Assembly: GCA_009774055.1 (NCBI GenBank) | Contig: VSNB01000069.1 | Coordinates: 1-13,486, forward strand | From: Clostridiales bacterium | GTDB lineage: Bacteria; Bacillota; Clostridia; Oscillospirales; Oscillospiraceae | Reading direction: 5' to 3' | DNA: 13,486 bases | Shown: positions 11,904 to 13,486 of the stretch, in pieces | Layout of the letters: each line of letters begins with the position of its first letter | Numbering within the stretch: the first letter of the stretch is position 1 | Program-made: the position numbers and the translations under genes | The notes under the pieces: generated by a model | The model's input: the letters and a program-made list of their open reading frames with translations, nothing else | Databases searched by the model: none | Told to the model about the DNA's origin: nothing

Positions 11904-13486
11904 GGCTGCTCCTTTCAGGAAGCGCCGAAATAGCATGGGTGCGGTCATATTCTTCCATATACCTTTTGTATCTCGGGAGCAGGGCAAGCTGAGTAAAAAG
12001 CTCTTTACGCGAATAATAGGGAATTTTGTCGATGCGGAAATAGCCATTTGGAGAGACGACTACCATATCGGACATTGAGCCAAACTCATGCGGGTAGATG
12101 ATGGGTTCGCGGGTAGTGCAGATATTTCGGCTATATCCGGTTACCTGATCAGTAAACAGATTAAAATTCTCGCTGATGCTGCCTTGAGGGGTTGCCACAG
12201 AACCGACCAGGTTGGAGCAGTGCTGCTGGCTCTCAACATCGGACGCGCCCAGGATCACCTTAAAGGTGCAGTTATCCAAGATGACGCGAGCTGTGGTATG
12301 GCCGTAAATCTCATCCAGGCTGGCAATGCTCTGGATAAAAATGGCGAATGTCACGCCAGCGCTTCTCAATGTCATCAGCCCACTCGTTATTGCGGGGAAT
12401 TTCCCAAGCCTGGCAAACTCATCCATCAAGACTAAAATAGGCGGAAGTTCCGTGCTGCTGCTAAAGGTTCGCTGGGGGCGTTGCTCCAGTGTCCGAATTA
12501 GTTGGTTGGCCATCAGCCGGAGAATAGGCTTGTAATAGTCCAGCTTAGACTCTGGCACGCTGATAAACACGTCAATTGGCTCTGATGACGTACTTATTGC
12601 GTACCAGTCCAGCAAATTGCTGCCTTCTGTTGGTGCAAGCAGAGACAAAAGGTTTTGGTCGGCTGCAAAGAACGCAAGCCGATTGAGTTCCATACCAATG
12701 TTGCTCACAATTTTCGGGTCAACGTCAGTCAGCTTGTTGATAAAAATCTTTGCAAGAGCAGCTTCTTCAGAATCATCCTGCACGATTTCTTTAATCATTT
12801 CTGTAACGGGCGTATTGAGCACTAACAGCATGATTTCGGGGAAGTTCATGTCTAAAAAGTAATAGTAGATGATTATGCCGACCAAATAATTCTGAGCAGT
12901 TTCGATCCAAATTGGCTCCTTGGTTCCTTCCGGTAACGGAATAAGTGCGTAGGCCAAGTCGGTTGCCGCTGCAACGATGTTGGTCGAATTGTTTCGCCGC
13001 ATGGGTTCCAAGGGGTCATAATGGCAACTGCATCCGACTGGACCATCGGGCCAGAAGAGAACACTTCGTTTGCCTAACGATCTGGCTGTTGCCAGCCAGT
13101 GGCCATACAAGTTGTCCTTGAAGTCGAAAACAATGGCGCTTCCGTTCTGGAAAGTCAGCATAGTCGGCTTTACAATGCTTTCCGTTTTGCCCCGACCGCT
13201 TTCCCCAATGACACAGATATGACCATCCATTGTCGAGCTTTTTCCGACATAGTACCCATGGTCACGATCTAACCCGAAAAAAACACCGGAATCTGCATCC
13301 AATCTGAGCCGAAAATGCTCCGGAATTACCCTCCCCTGGGCACAACGTATACGCTCACTGACCCTTTGATTTTGGGAAAGAAGCGAGGTTTCGGGAGAAG
13401 AAATAATTTCGTGTCCAAAGGACAGGCATTCTTCCGCTTCCTCACACCGCTCCATCGGTATCGGAAGATTTTTCTTCTTTTTCTTC
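11890..13486 (-). CDS. VirD4/TraG-type coupling protein (5' end outside window)
   Basis: An ATPase that links the relaxase-DNA complex to a type IV secretion channel at the membrane. Counting from the Met at 13455, a Walker A motif GESGRGKT lies at 84-91 and a Walker B motif ILVLMDEF at 340-347, with a conserved Gln in FIQS (about 375). The spacing fits the VirD4/TraG family. Its usual N-terminal membrane helices are missing, the frame stays open to the window edge through a Lys-rich run, and no ribosome binding site precedes the Met at 13455. The gene therefore very likely starts outside the window. The small charged gene overlaps its 3' end. Presence of a coupling protein suggests that the element carries, or borrows, a conjugation channel. 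Confidence 0.9.
   Translation of the reverse strand, partial: KKKKKNLPIPMERCEEAEECLSFGHEIISSPETSLLSQNQRVSERIRCAQGRVIPEHFRLRLDADSGVFFGLDRDHGYYVGKSSTMDGHICVIGESGRGKTESIVKPTMLTFQNGSAIVFDFKDNLYGHWLATARSLGKRSVLFWPDGPVGCSCHYDPLEPMRRNNSTNIVAAATDLAYALIPLPEGTKEPIWIETAQNYLVGIIIYYYFLDMNFPEIMLLVLNTPVTEMIKEIVQDDSEEAALAKIFINKLTDVDPKIVSNIGMELNRLAFFAADQNLLSLLAPTEGSNLLDWYAISTSSEPIDVFISVPESKLDYYKPILRLMANQLIRTLEQRPQRTFSSSTELPPILVLMDEFARLGKFPAITSGLMTLRSAGVTFAIFIQSIASLDEIYGHTTARVILDNCTFKVILGASDVESQQHCSNLVGSVATPQGSISENFNLFTDQVTGYSRNICTTREPIIYPHEFGSMSDMVVVSPNGYFRIDKIPYYSRKELFTQLALLPRYKRYMEEYDRTHAISALPERSSHEES

Noticed and set aside
1..13486. CRISPR array, tRNA or rRNA genes
   Set aside because: No regularly spaced repeats and no recognisable tRNA or rRNA sequence were seen on either strand, so there is also no tRNA-type attachment site in view.

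Overview
The window looks like an accessory region from an anaerobic, gut-type member of the Clostridia (Bacillota), possibly of the Oscillospiraceae kind. This rests on mid-to-high G+C coding sequence, strong AGGAGG-type ribosome binding sites, a GHKL/LytTR two-component pair, a fragment of a spore-coat manganese catalase (cotJC), and the association of large serine recombinases with MobA/MobL-type mobilisation genes. The species cannot be named from the sequence.

Left part (1-3660, + strand). An AgrC-like GHKL sensor kinase and a LytTR response regulator overlap by 4 bp behind a good promoter and end at a hairpin terminator. Next come a DUF3267-type membrane protein with an HELIH motif and a 150-aa protein with a possible PH-like fold. 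The membrane-protein gene is preceded by a 20-bp tandem repeat of the spacing expected for LytTR regulators. It shares an almost identical 5' leader with the 150-aa gene, so both are candidate outputs of the two-component system. No AgrB/AgrD-like peptide genes are visible.

Middle part (3660-6010, + strand). A short ORF, a 16-bp inverted repeat over a promoter, a 517-aa large serine recombinase and a 64-aa helical protein run toward a roughly 44-codon fragment of cotJC. The fragment starts about 40 bp after the last gene, which suggests that this recombinase's element has an end there.

Right part (6066-13486, - strand). Reading in the direction of transcription from the right edge: a VirD4/TraG-type coupling protein (5' end outside the window), a small charged protein, a possible oriT hairpin, a MobA/MobL-family relaxase, an unrecognised 232-aa protein, a 51-aa protein and a second, dissimilar large serine recombinase (509 aa). 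This is the core of a mobilisable or conjugative element. Beyond the recombinase terminator lie two toxin-type modules on the same strand: a Fic protein with an unrecognised partner, flanked by exact 15-bp repeats, and a DinJ-YafQ toxin-antitoxin operon. The picture is two recombinase-bearing elements back to back, with stability or defence cargo between them.
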